From NCBI RefSeq assembly GCF_003205835.1, contig NZ_CP029773.1, positions 4,372,501 to 4,436,500 on the forward strand: a stretch of DNA of 64,000 nucleotides, given 5' to 3'. Each line of letters starts with the position of its first letter. Position 1 is the stretch's first letter. Both the position numbers and the translations under genes were made by a program. The stretch comes from Stenotrophomonas maltophilia (lineage in GTDB: Bacteria; Pseudomonadota; Gammaproteobacteria; Xanthomonadales; Xanthomonadaceae). The notes beneath the pieces were generated by a model. The model had not been told where the DNA came from, made no database searches, and saw only the letters and a program-made list of their open reading frames with translations. Positions 18,521 to 28,067 of the stretch are shown here, piece by piece.

Positions 18521-18672
18521 GCTGTTGCTCCGGCTGTTGCTCCGGCTGTTGCTCCGGCTGTTGCTCCGGCTGTTGCTCCGGCTGTTGCTTCGGCTGTTGC
18601 TTCGGCTGTTGCTTCGGCTGTTGCTTCGGCTGTTGCTCCGGCTGTTGCTCCGGCTGTTGCTTCGGCTGTTGC
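18521..18672. repeat. 12-base tandem repeat array
   Basis: Twelve full units of GCTGTTGCTYCG plus a partial unit. Units 1-5, 10 and 11 carry C at the variable position; units 6-9 and 12 carry T. Read on the minus strand it would encode Gln-Gln-Pro-Glu/Lys repeats, but no start or gene context supports translation. Confidence 0.9.
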
Positions 18673-18715
18673 CGTTGATTGCAGCGGGTGCAGGGCGCAG
18701 CCCTGCCGGAAACCC

Positions 18716-20035
18716 TCACCCCGCAGGAGTGCCGGCACCGTTCAAGTAATCCAGGCTCACCTGCAGCAGCGCCCGCAACCCGACATCCAGCGCCTTCTCA
18801 TCCAGCAGGAACTTCGGCGAATGGTTCGCCGGCGCCGTCGCCGGGTCGATGCCCACGCTGGTCGAACCGACGAAGAAGAACATCCCCGGCACTTCCTTCG
18901 CGTACAGCGAGAAATCCTCCGCACCCATCTGCAGCGGTGGCTCGTACACGTTGTCCTTGCCCACCACCGCCTGCAGGCTCGGCAGCATCTTCGCGGTCAG
19001 CGCCGGGTCGTTCACCGTGGCCGGGTTGCCTTCCGATTCGTAGATGTCGGTCACCGCCTTTGCCCCGTGCGCGGCGGCGGTGTGCTCGGCCACGTTGCGC
19101 AGGTCGGCGAAGATCTGCTGGCGCATGCCTTCATCAAAAGTACGGATGGTGCCGACCATTTCCACTTCATCGGGAATGATGTTGTAACGGATGCCACCGT
19201 TGATCGCGCCGAAGGTCAGCACCGCCGGCTGCTTCGACAGGTTGGCGCGGCGGCTGACGATGGTCTGCGCGGTGCCGACCAGATCGGCGGTGGCGACGAT
19301 CGGATCAACACCGTTCCATGGCGCCGAACCGTGCGTCTGCCGCCCGATCACCTTGATGCCGAAACGATCCGAAGCCGCCATCAGCGGACCACCACGCACC
19401 GCGATCTGTCCTGCCTGCACGCTGGAAAACACATGCAGGCCGAATACGGCTTCCGGCTTGAAGTCGGCGAACAGCCCTTCCTTCAGCATCAGGGCAGCAC
19501 CACCCTCTTCCGGCGGCGGTGCACCCTCTTCGGCAGGCTGGAAGATCAGCATCACCTGGCCCGGAAGGTCCTTCTTCATCGACACCAGTGCTTCGGCCAC
19601 GCCCAGCAGGGTGGCGGTGTGCGCGTCATGGCCACAGGCATGCATCACGCCCACGGTCTGCCCGCGGTACTGGTCGGTGGCCTTGGAGGCGAACGGCAGG
19701 CCGGTCTGTTCGGTCACCGGCAACGCGTCCATGTCCGCACGCAGGGCGATCTTCGGCCCGGGCTTGCCGCCTTCGATGATCGCCACCACGCCGTGATGGG
19801 CGATGCCGGTCTTCGGCTTCAGGCCCATCGCACGCAGCCGCTTGGCGACCTCGGCCGAGGTGCGCGCCTCGCGGTTGGACAGTTCCGGATGCTGGTGGAA
19901 GTCGCGGCGCCACTCGACCACCTTGGCCTGCAACCGCTGCGCGGCAGCGGTCACCTCCGGGCGCTGCCCGTCCTGGGCATGGGCAAGGGCCGGCAGGGCC
20001 AGCAGCAGGGCGGACAGCAGCAGCGAACGGCGCAT
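18716..20035 (-). CDS. exported M20 family metallopeptidase/amidohydrolase
   Basis: 439 residues. A signal peptide ending ALAHA|Q implies export. The zinc-binding landmarks of M20D amidohydrolases (IAA-amino acid and hippurate hydrolase type) are in order: RRDFHQHPELS, ALRADMDALP, HACGHDAHT, FQPAEEG and FGLHV, with H near HGSAP. Likely reaction: hydrolysis of N-acyl or peptide amide bonds in the periplasm; the substrate is unknown. ATG 20035 opens a convincing signal peptide after GGAG, so it is preferred over the longer open frame. The 3' end abuts repeat element A. Confidence 0.9.
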   Translation of the reverse strand: MRRSLLLSALLLALPALAHAQDGQRPEVTAAAQRLQAKVVEWRRDFHQHPELSNREARTSAEVAKRLRAMGLKPKTGIAHHGVVAIIEGGKPGPKIALRADMDALPVTEQTGLPFASKATDQYRGQTVGVMHACGHDAHTATLLGVAEALVSMKKDLPGQVMLIFQPAEEGAPPPEEGGAALMLKEGLFADFKPEAVFGLHVFSSVQAGQIAVRGGPLMAASDRFGIKVIGRQTHGSAPWNGVDPIVATADLVGTAQTIVSRRANLSKQPAVLTFGAINGGIRYNIIPDEVEMVGTIRTFDEGMRQQIFADLRNVAEHTAAAHGAKAVTDIYESEGNPATVNDPALTAKMLPSLQAVVGKDNVYEPPLQMGAEDFSLYAKEVPGMFFFVGSTSVGIDPATAPANHSPKFLLDEKALDVGLRALLQVSLDYLNGAGTPAG

Positions 20036-20221
20036 CACGATCTCCACGGCAAGGGGTTCCAACTGAATGTAGGGCAACACCGGCGCTACGGGAACCTCCC
20101 TGGCCGGATCCGGTCTTAGCGCCCGTCCCATCCGTCATGCAGGAAACGCGATGTGGCACAGGTATGCTTTGCGCATTGCCCCCGGGGTCCCGCCCGGTCC
20201 AGCCCTCTTGGAGTCCTCGTA

Positions 20222-21466
20222 ATGTCACGTGTTTGGAAGATCGTGCTGCTGGTCGTGGCGGTACTGGTGCTGGCCGTGGTCGGCCTGCGCGTCGTCGGTG
20301 GGGGCAAGGACAAGGCTGGAAAACCCGCTGCGGGCGCGCGCCAGGGCGGCGAGGATCCGGATGCCGGCCCGGTGCCGGTCACCGTGGTCGACGCTACGCG
20401 CCAGGACGTGCCGGTGTATGCCAGCGCACTGGGCACGGTGACCGCGATGAACACCGTTACGGTCAGCCCGCAGGTCGGCGGCCAGCTGATGAGCCTGAAT
20501 TTCCGCGAAGGCCAGGAAGTGAAGCAGGGTGAGGTGCTGGCGGTGATCGATCCGCGCACCGCCCAGGCGAGTTACGACCAGGCCGCCGCGGCCAAGCGCC
20601 AGAACGAAGCGCTGCTGGCCACCGCGCGCTCCAACTACCAGCGCTCGAACGCGCCGGAGTATCGCCAGTACGTCGCCAAGACCGATCTGGATACACAGCG
20701 AAACCAAGTGGCACAGTACGAAAGCGCAGTCGCAGCGAACGAGGCCAGCATGCGCTCGGCGCAGGTGCAGCTGCAGTACACCAAGGTCACCGCACCGATC
20801 ACCGGCATCGCCGGCATCCGCGCGGTCGATGCTGGCAACGTGGTCAATGCCGGCACCGCGCTGGTCACGCTGACCCAGATCCACCCGATCCACGTACTGT
20901 TCAACCTGCCCGAGCGCCAGCTTGGCGACGTGCGCCAGGCGCAGGCCGCCGGCGCGGTACCGGTGGCGGCGCTGGACCGCGCCGACTCGCACGTGCTGTC
21001 CGGTGACGGCAAGCTGGATGTGGTCGACAACCTGATCAGTGCCGACAGCGGCACGTTCAAGGCGCGCGCCCTGTTCGACAACACCGACAACGGTCTGTGG
21101 CCGGGCCAGTTCGTCAACGTGCGCATGCAGCTGCGCACGATTGCCGGCGGCGTGGTCATCCCCACCCAGGCGGTGCTGCGTGGCCCGGACGGCGAGTACG
21201 TCTACATCGTGCAGGGCGACAACACGGTAAAGATGCAGACCGTGCGCAGCGGCGTGGAAGTGGGCGACAGCCAGGTGCAGATCGCCGAAGGCCTGAAGGG
21301 CGGCGAGCGGGTGGTCAGTGAAGGCCAGTTCCGCCTGAAGCCGGGCAGCAAGGTCAACGCGCTGAAGCCGGGCGAGACCCCGGCCGCACCGACCGAGGCC
21401 GAGCTGAAGGCGGCCGAGCAGAAGAACGGTGGCGGCAGTGGCCGTCGCGGTGGTGGCCCGCGCTGA
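20222..21466 (+). CDS. smeI: RND efflux periplasmic adaptor SmeI
   Basis: 414 residues, the membrane-fusion subunit linking the inner-membrane RND pumps to an outer-membrane channel. An N-terminal membrane anchor (about 5-25, no lipobox) is followed by the lipoyl half-motif (VTVSPQVGGQLMSLNFREGQEVKQGEVLAVID), a helical hairpin, the second lipoyl half (VTAPITGIAGIRAVDAGNVV) and the beta-barrel/membrane-proximal domains. The C-terminus ends in a Gly/Arg tail. Closest pattern is MdtA/MuxA. One adaptor followed by two RND genes matches the smeIJK operon described in S. maltophilia. No outer-membrane factor is encoded here. Confidence 0.88.
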   Translation: MSRVWKIVLLVVAVLVLAVVGLRVVGGGKDKAGKPAAGARQGGEDPDAGPVPVTVVDATRQDVPVYASALGTVTAMNTVTVSPQVGGQLMSLNFREGQEVKQGEVLAVIDPRTAQASYDQAAAAKRQNEALLATARSNYQRSNAPEYRQYVAKTDLDTQRNQVAQYESAVAANEASMRSAQVQLQYTKVTAPITGIAGIRAVDAGNVVNAGTALVTLTQIHPIHVLFNLPERQLGDVRQAQAAGAVPVAALDRADSHVLSGDGKLDVVDNLISADSGTFKARALFDNTDNGLWPGQFVNVRMQLRTIAGGVVIPTQAVLRGPDGEYVYIVQGDNTVKMQTVRSGVEVGDSQVQIAEGLKGGERVVSEGQFRLKPGSKVNALKPGETPAAPTEAELKAAEQKNGGGSGRRGGGPR

Positions 21467-21540
21467 GCGCAGGCCACAGTTCTCCCTCGCGCCGGCACAC
21501 CTGCCGGCGCCGACATTGAAGTGCCAGCAAGGATCAGTCC

Positions 21541-24500
21541 GTGGGCTTTTCGACGATCTTCATCCGCCGCCCGATCGCCACCTCGCTGCTGATGGCGGGC
21601 CTGTTGCTGCTCGGCATCCTCGGTTACCGCAAGCTGCCGGTCTCGGCGCTGCCGGAAATCGATGCCCCCAGCCTGGTGGTCACCACCCAGTATCCGGGTG
21701 CCAACGCCACCACCATGGACTCGCTGGTCACCACGCCGCTGGAGCGCCAGTTCGGGCAGATCTCCGGGCTGGAACTGATGACCTCCGACTCGTCGGCGGG
21801 CCTGTCGACGATCATCCTGCAATTCTCGATGGACCGCGACATCGACATCGCCGCGCAGGACGTGCAGGCGGCGATCCGCCAGGCCACCCTGCCCTCGTCA
21901 CTGCCTTACCAGCCGGTCTACAACCGGGTGAATCCAGCCGACGCGGCCATCGTCACCCTGAAGCTGACGTCTGATACGCGTCCGCTGCGCGACGTCAACA
22001 ACTACGCCGACTCGATCCTGGCCCAGCGCCTGTCGCAGGTGCAGGGCGTGGGCCTGGTCTCGATCGCCGGCAACGTGCGCCCGGCCGTGCGCATCCAGGT
22101 CAATCCGGCGCAGCTGTCGAACATGGGCCTGACCCTGGAACAGCTGCGCAGCGCGCTGACCCAGGCCAACGTCAATGCGCCGAAGGGTTCGTTGAACGGC
22201 AAGACGCAGTCCTACAGCATCGGTACCAACGACCAGCTGGCCAGCGCCGCCGAGTACCGCGACACCATCATCAGCTACAAGAACGGCCGTCCGGTGCGGT
22301 TGTCCGACGTGGCCGAGGTGATCGATGGCGTGGAGAACGACCAGCTGGCCGCCTGGGCCGATGGCAAGCCGGCGGTGCTGCTGGAAGTGCGCCGCCAGCC
22401 CGGCGCCAACATCGTGCAGACCGTCGAGCGCATCCGCGCGATCCTGCCGCAGCTGCAGGGCGTGCTGCCGGCCGACGTGCACCTGGAGATCTTCAACGAC
22501 CGCACCGAGACCATCCGCGCCTCGGTGCATGAAGTGCAGTTCACCCTGATCCTGACCATCGGCCTGGTGGTGGCGGTGATCTTCGTGTTCCTGCGCCGGT
22601 TGTGGGCCACGATCATTCCCTCGGTGGCGGTGCCGTTGTCGCTGGCCGGCACCTTCGCGGTGATGGCCTTTGCTGGCATGTCGCTGGACAACCTCTCGCT
22701 GATGGCGCTGGTGGTGGCCACCGGCTTCGTGGTCGACGATGCGATCGTGATGATCGAGAACATCGTGCGTTACATCGAGCAGGGCAAGAGTGGCAAGGAA
22801 GCGGCCGAAATCGGTGCGCGCCAGATCGGCTTCACCGTGCTGTCGCTCACCGTCTCGCTGGTGGCGGTGTTCCTGCCGCTGCTGCTGATGCCCGGCGTCA
22901 CCGGCCGCCTGTTCCACGAGTTCGCGTGGGTGCTGAGCATCGCCGTGGTGCTGTCGATGCTGATCTCGCTGACGCTCACCCCGATGATGTGCGCCTACCT
23001 GCTCAAGCCCGACGCCCTGCCCGAAGGCGAGGACGCGCATGAGCGCGCGGCAGCGGCCGGCAAGCAGAACCTGTGGACGCGCACCGTCGGCCTGTACGAG
23101 CACAGCCTGGACTGGGTGCTGGGCCACCAGCGCCTGACCCTGGCCGTGGCCGGCGGCGCACTGGTGCTGACTGTCCTGTTGTACGTGCTGATTCCCAAAG
23201 GCCTGCTGCCCGAACAGGACACCGGCCTGATCACCGGCGTGGTGCAGGCCGACCAGAACATCGCCTTCCCGCAGATGGAGCAGCGCACCAAGCAGGTGGC
23301 CGAGGCACTGCGCCATGATCCGGACGTGACCGGCGTGTCGGCGTTCATCGGTGCCGGCAGCATGAACCCCACGCTCAACCAGGGCCAGCTGTCGATCGTG
23401 CTGAAGGAGCGCAGCCAACGCGATGGCCTGGACGAGATCCTGCCGCGCCTGCAGAAGGCGGTGGCCGGTATTCCGGGCGTGGCCCTGTACCTGAAGCCGG
23501 TGCAGGACGTGACCCTGGATACCCGCGTGGCCGCCACCGAGTACCAGTACTCGCTGTCGGACGTGGATTCGGCGACGGTGGCGACCCAGGCCACGCGCCT
23601 GACCGAAGCGCTGCGCAAGCGCCCGGAACTGGCCGACGTCGACAACAACCTGTCCAACCAGGGCCGTGCGCTTGAGCTGAACATCGACCGCGACAAGGCC
23701 AGCGTGCTGGGCGTGCCGATGCAGACCATCGATGACACGCTCTACGATGCGTTCGGGCAGCGCCAGATCTCGACCATCTTCACCGAGCTCAACCAGTACC
23801 GCGTGGTACTGGAAGTGGCGCCGGAGTTCCGCACCAGCACCGCGCTGATGGAACAGCTGGCCGTCGCCTCCAACGGCGCCGGTGCACTGACCGGTACCAA
23901 CGCCACCAGCTTCGGCCAGGTCACCTCGTCGAACTCGTCGACCGCCACCGGCATCGGCGCGCAGAACACCGGCATCACCGTCGGCGCCGGCAACATCATC
24001 CCGCTGTCGGCCCTGGCCGAAGGCAAGGTCAGCAGTGCGCCGCTGGTGGTCAGCCACCAGCAGCAGCTGCCAGCAGTGACGGTGTCGTTCAACGTGGCGC
24101 CGGGCTATTCGCTGTCCGAAGCCGTGCGTGCAATCCAGGAGACCAAGGACAGCCTGGACATGCCCACCCACCTGCATGCCGAATTCATCGGCAAGGCCGC
24201 CGAATTCACCGGCAGCCAGACCGATGTGGTGTGGCTGCTGCTGGCCTCGCTGGTGGTGATCTACATCGTGCTGGGCGTGCTCTACGAGAGCTACATTCAC
24301 CCGATCACGATCATCTCCACGCTGCCGCCGGCCGGTGTCGGCGCGCTGCTGGCGCTGATGCTGTGCGGGCTGAGCCTGTCGGTGGATGGCATCGTCGGCA
24401 TCGTGCTGCTGATCGGCATCGTCAAGAAGAACGGCATCATGATGGTGGACTTCGCGATCGAGGCACGCCGCGCCGGTGCCAACGCGCATGAAGCGATCCG

Positions 24501-24774
24501 CCGCGCCTGCCTGCTGCGCTTCCGCCCGATCATGATGACCACCGCCGCGGCCATGCTCGGTGCACTGCCGCTGGCGCTGGGCACCGGCATCGGCTCGGAA
24601 CTGCGCCGCCCGCTGGGCATCGCCATCGTCGGTGGCCTGCTGCTGTCGCAGCTGGTGACCCTGTACACCACGCCGGTGATCTACCTGTATATGGAGCGCT
24701 TCTCCGAATGGCTGGCCCGCCGCCGCGAGCAGCGCGCACTGCGCGACGGTTCGCTGCAGGAGCCGCAGGCATGA
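21541..24774 (+). CDS. smeJ: RND multidrug transporter SmeJ (MdtB-like)
   Basis: 1077 residues from a GTG start after AAGGA. The architecture is standard RND: helix 1 (FIRRPIATSLLMAG), a large periplasmic loop, helices 2-6 with the proton-relay Asp pair in FVVDDAIVMIENI, then a second half with the FIGKAAEFTGSQ region and helices 8-12 (GIVLLIGIVKKNGIMMVDFA). Proton-driven inner-membrane export of drugs is expected. It pairs with smeK; in MdtBC-type pumps the two transporters form a heterotrimer, which is the likely arrangement here. Confidence 0.9.
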   Translation: MGFSTIFIRRPIATSLLMAGLLLLGILGYRKLPVSALPEIDAPSLVVTTQYPGANATTMDSLVTTPLERQFGQISGLELMTSDSSAGLSTIILQFSMDRDIDIAAQDVQAAIRQATLPSSLPYQPVYNRVNPADAAIVTLKLTSDTRPLRDVNNYADSILAQRLSQVQGVGLVSIAGNVRPAVRIQVNPAQLSNMGLTLEQLRSALTQANVNAPKGSLNGKTQSYSIGTNDQLASAAEYRDTIISYKNGRPVRLSDVAEVIDGVENDQLAAWADGKPAVLLEVRRQPGANIVQTVERIRAILPQLQGVLPADVHLEIFNDRTETIRASVHEVQFTLILTIGLVVAVIFVFLRRLWATIIPSVAVPLSLAGTFAVMAFAGMSLDNLSLMALVVATGFVVDDAIVMIENIVRYIEQGKSGKEAAEIGARQIGFTVLSLTVSLVAVFLPLLLMPGVTGRLFHEFAWVLSIAVVLSMLISLTLTPMMCAYLLKPDALPEGEDAHERAAAAGKQNLWTRTVGLYEHSLDWVLGHQRLTLAVAGGALVLTVLLYVLIPKGLLPEQDTGLITGVVQADQNIAFPQMEQRTKQVAEALRHDPDVTGVSAFIGAGSMNPTLNQGQLSIVLKERSQRDGLDEILPRLQKAVAGIPGVALYLKPVQDVTLDTRVAATEYQYSLSDVDSATVATQATRLTEALRKRPELADVDNNLSNQGRALELNIDRDKASVLGVPMQTIDDTLYDAFGQRQISTIFTELNQYRVVLEVAPEFRTSTALMEQLAVASNGAGALTGTNATSFGQVTSSNSSTATGIGAQNTGITVGAGNIIPLSALAEGKVSSAPLVVSHQQQLPAVTVSFNVAPGYSLSEAVRAIQETKDSLDMPTHLHAEFIGKAAEFTGSQTDVVWLLLASLVVIYIVLGVLYESYIHPITIISTLPPAGVGALLALMLCGLSLSVDGIVGIVLLIGIVKKNGIMMVDFAIEARRAGANAHEAIRRACLLRFRPIMMTTAAAMLGALPLALGTGIGSELRRPLGIAIVGGLLLSQLVTLYTTPVIYLYMERFSEWLARRREQRALRDGSLQEPQA

Positions 24775-24805
24775 TCCACGCCCCGCTGCCGCGGGGGGCC
24801 GCACG

Positions 24806-27800
24806 ATGAACCTGTCCGGCCCCTTCATCCGCCGCCCGATCGGCACCGCGCTGCTGGCCATCGGCCTGTTCATGGTCGGCCTGATCTGCTACCTGCGCCT
24901 GGGCGTGTCGGCACTGCCGAACATCGAGATCCCGGTGATCTTCGTGCACGCCAGCCAGTCCGGCGCGGACGCAGCGACCATGGCCTCCACGGTCACCGCG
25001 CCGCTGGAACGCCATCTCGGCCAGCTGCCGGGCATCGACCGCATGCGCTCGTCGAGCTCGGAAGGCAGCTCGCTGGTGTTCATGATCTTCCAGAGCGGCC
25101 ACAACATCGATTCGGCGGCACTGGACGTACAGACCGCGATCAACTCGGCACAGGCCGACCTGCCTTCGGGCATGGGCTCGCCGATGTACCAGAAGGCGAA
25201 CCCGAACGACGACCCGGTGATCGCCATCGCGCTCACCTCGCAGACGCAGTCGGCCGATGAGCTGTACAACGTGGCCGACTCGCTGCTGGCGCAGCGCATC
25301 CGCCAGATCAGCGGCGTTGCTTCGGTCGACATCGCTGGCGCCTCAACGCCGGCGGTGCGCGTGGACGTCAACCTGCGCCTGATGAACGCGCTGGGCCTGA
25401 CCGCCGACGACCTGCGCAACGCCGTGCGCGCGGCCAACGTAACCTCGCCCACCGGCTTCCTCAGCGATGGCAACACCACCACCGCGATCATCGCCAACGA
25501 TTCGGTGGCACGCGCCGCCGACTTCGCCGACCTGGTGGTCAAGACCCAGGGCGATGGCCGGGTGATCCGGCTGAAGGACATCGCCAACGTCTACGACGGC
25601 CAGCAGGATGCTTACCAGGCCGCGTGGTTCGACCACAAGCCGGCGGTGGTGATGTACGTGTTCACCCGTGCCGGCGCCAACATCGTGGAGACCGTGGACC
25701 GGGTCAAGGCGCAGATCCCGACCCTGCGCGACTACCTGCAGCCGGGCACCACGATGACGCCGTACTTCGACCGTACGCCGACCATCCGCTCGTCGCTGCA
25801 TGAAGTGCAGATCACCCTGCTGATCAGCCTGGCGATGGTGGTGCTGACCATGGCGCTGTTCCTGCGCCGGCTGGCACCGACGCTGATCGCGGCGGTGACC
25901 GTGCCACTGTCGCTGGCCGGTGCCGCGCTGGTGATGTACGTGATGGGTTTCACCCTGAACAACCTGAGCCTGCTGGCGCTGGTGATCGCGATCGGCTTCG
26001 TGGTCGACGATGCGATCGTGGTGATCGAGAACATCATGCGCCACCTCGACGAAGGCATGCCGCGGATGCAGGCAGCGCTGACCGGCGCGCGCGAGATCGG
26101 CTTCACCATCGTCTCGATCACCGCCTCGCTGGTGGCGGTGTTCATCCCGCTGCTGTTCGCCAGCGGCATGATGGGTGCGTTCTTCCGCGAATTCACCGTC
26201 ACCCTGGTCGCGGCCATCGTGGTCTCGATGATCGTGTCGCTGACGCTGACCCCGGCGCTGTGCAGCCGCTTCCTCAGTGCGCACGACCACAGCGCGCCGC
26301 CGTCGCGCTTCGGCCGTTGGCTGGATGCCGGCCATGAGCGCATGCTGCGTATCTACACCGTGTTCCTCGACTTCTCGCTGCGCCACGCGCTGCTGATGTC
26401 GCTGACCCCGTTGATCCTGATCGGCGTCACCGTGTTCCTGTTCGGTGCGGTGAAGAAGGGTGCGTTCCCGCCGCAGGACACCGGCCTGATCTGGGGCCGC
26501 GCCAACTCCAGCGCCACCGTATCCTTCGAGGACATGGTCGCCCGCCAGCGCCGCATCACCGACATGCTGATGGCCGACCCGGCAGTGAAGACCGTGGGCG
26601 TGCGCCTGGGCAGCGGCCGCCAGGGCTCCAGCGCGCAGTTCAACATCGAGCTGAAGTCGCGCAGCGACGGCCGCCGCGAAACCACTGCGCATGCGCTGGC
26701 GCGGTTGAGCGCCAAGGCCGACCGTTACCCGGACCTGCAGCTGCGCCTGCGCGCGATCCAGGACCTGCCCAGCAACGATGGCGGTGGTTCCAGCCAGGGC
26801 GCGCAGTACCGCATTTCCCTGCAGGGCAACGACCTGGCCGCACTGCAGGAATGGCTGCCCAAGCTGCAGGCGGAACTGAAGAAGAACCCGAAGCTGCGCG
26901 ATGTCGGTACCGACGTGGACAACGCCGGCCTGCGCCAGAACATCCAGATCGACCGCGCCAAGGCCGCACGCCTGGGCATCACCGTGGGTGCCATCGACGG
27001 CGCACTGTACGGTGCGTTCGGCCAGCGCCAGATCTCGACCATCTATTCGGACATCAACCAGTACAGCGTAGTGGTGAACGCCCTGCCCTCGCAGACCGCC
27101 ACGCCAGCGGCGCTGGATGAAGTGTACGTGCGGGCACGCAACGGCGACATGGTGCCGATCACCGCGGTGGCCACCCAGATGCCCGGCTTGGCACCGTCGC
27201 AGATCACCCACGAAAACCAGTACACGACGATGGACTTGAGCTACAACCTGGCTCCGAACGTGAGCATGGGTGAGGCCAAGGCGATCATCGACGCAACGGT
27301 GGCGGGCATGCGCATGCCCGGCGACATCCGCCTGGCCGACGATGCGGGCTTCGGCTTCAATTCCGATCCCAGCGACATGCTGATCCTGGTACTGGCGGCG
27401 ATCCTGACCGTGTACCTGGTGCTGGGCATGCTCTACGAGAGCCTGATCCACCCGGTCACCATCCTGTCCACGCTGCCGGCGGCGGGCGTCGGTGCGCTGC
27501 TGGCGTTGTTCGGCACCAACACCGAGCTGTCGGTGATCTCGATGATCGCGCTGGTGCTGTTGATCGGCATCGTCAAGAAGAACGCGATCATGATGATCGA
27601 TTTCGCGCTGGTGGCGCAGCGCGAGCATGGGCTGGCACCGCGCGACGCCGCACGCGAGGCCAGCATCGTGCGCTTCCGCCCGATCATGATGACCACCATG
27701 GTGGCGATCCTGGCGGCCGTACCGCTGGCGATCGGCCTGGGCGAAGGGTCGGAGCTGCGCCGCCCGCTGGGCATCGCGATGATCGGCGGCCTGCTGTTCT

Positions 27801-27928
27801 CGCAGAGCCTGACCCTGCTCAGCACGCCTGCGCTGTACGTGATCTTCTCGTGCCTGGCCGAACGCTGGCGGGCCCGTCGCGCACGCAAGCGCGAAGCGAA
27901 GCTGCTCAAGCGCGCGCAGCGGGCGTAA
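24806..27928 (+). CDS. smeK: RND multidrug transporter SmeK (MdtC-like)
   Basis: 1040 residues, starting 31 bases after smeJ. It has the same RND layout as SmeJ with its own proton-relay motif (FVVDDAIVVIENIMRHLDEG) and IVKKNAIMMIDFA in the second half. It ends in a basic cytoplasmic tail. As the last operon gene, it is followed within a few bases by a SMAG dimer, a position where such elements often protect or define transcript ends. No local regulator gene is present. Confidence 0.9.
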   Translation: MNLSGPFIRRPIGTALLAIGLFMVGLICYLRLGVSALPNIEIPVIFVHASQSGADAATMASTVTAPLERHLGQLPGIDRMRSSSSEGSSLVFMIFQSGHNIDSAALDVQTAINSAQADLPSGMGSPMYQKANPNDDPVIAIALTSQTQSADELYNVADSLLAQRIRQISGVASVDIAGASTPAVRVDVNLRLMNALGLTADDLRNAVRAANVTSPTGFLSDGNTTTAIIANDSVARAADFADLVVKTQGDGRVIRLKDIANVYDGQQDAYQAAWFDHKPAVVMYVFTRAGANIVETVDRVKAQIPTLRDYLQPGTTMTPYFDRTPTIRSSLHEVQITLLISLAMVVLTMALFLRRLAPTLIAAVTVPLSLAGAALVMYVMGFTLNNLSLLALVIAIGFVVDDAIVVIENIMRHLDEGMPRMQAALTGAREIGFTIVSITASLVAVFIPLLFASGMMGAFFREFTVTLVAAIVVSMIVSLTLTPALCSRFLSAHDHSAPPSRFGRWLDAGHERMLRIYTVFLDFSLRHALLMSLTPLILIGVTVFLFGAVKKGAFPPQDTGLIWGRANSSATVSFEDMVARQRRITDMLMADPAVKTVGVRLGSGRQGSSAQFNIELKSRSDGRRETTAHALARLSAKADRYPDLQLRLRAIQDLPSNDGGGSSQGAQYRISLQGNDLAALQEWLPKLQAELKKNPKLRDVGTDVDNAGLRQNIQIDRAKAARLGITVGAIDGALYGAFGQRQISTIYSDINQYSVVVNALPSQTATPAALDEVYVRARNGDMVPITAVATQMPGLAPSQITHENQYTTMDLSYNLAPNVSMGEAKAIIDATVAGMRMPGDIRLADDAGFGFNSDPSDMLILVLAAILTVYLVLGMLYESLIHPVTILSTLPAAGVGALLALFGTNTELSVISMIALVLLIGIVKKNAIMMIDFALVAQREHGLAPRDAAREASIVRFRPIMMTTMVAILAAVPLAIGLGEGSELRRPLGIAMIGGLLFSQSLTLLSTPALYVIFSCLAERWRARRARKREAKLLKRAQRA

Positions 27929-27932
27929 CTCG

Positions 27933-27996
27933 GTAGAGCCGGCCGCTGGCCGGCTTCCTCCGTACAACGAATCTGCCGGCCAGCGGCCGGCACTAC
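27933..27996. repeat. SMAG dimer after smeK
   Basis: GTAG-headed and CTAC-ended units in inverted orientation with GCCGGCCGC/GCGGCCGGC arms, five bases after the smeK stop. Confidence 0.87.
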
Positions 27997-28067
27997 CGTG
28001 GTGGTCCGCCCTCCATATTTCACGCGCACCCCGCAATAATGGTGGGAGATCCTTCCGCCGAGCCTGC

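Larger units (their letters stand above)
18266..18706. repeat. composite intergenic repeat element, copy A
   Basis: Modules in order: two CTAC-ended SMAG stems (to 18311), a nested GGGGTC palindrome (18324-18362), a spacer GCGGGAAACTGTCGAAGGC, a 94-base long hairpin (18401-18494), a 12-base tandem array (18521-18672) and a GCAGGGC/GCCCTGC stem (18690-18706) ten bases from the M20 gene stop. Copy B at 34735-34980 has the same modules in the same order without the nested palindrome. The whole 518-base gap is repeat-derived and holds no gene. Confidence 0.8.

Noticed and set aside
18521..18672. CRISPR array
   Set aside because: Units are contiguous 12-base repeats without unique spacers and no cas gene is near.
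18432..18749. Leu/Arg repeat protein (LLLRLLLR) or Gln/Pro repeat protein on the opposite strand from the tandem array
   Set aside because: The reading comes only from the 12-base tandem repeat. There is no ribosome-binding site, and the long hairpin and SMAG modules around it are non-coding.
20222..27928. A local TetR or two-component regulator for the efflux operon
   Set aside because: Both flanks were read: an M20 hydrolase upstream and a YccS-like protein downstream. No regulator gene is adjacent.
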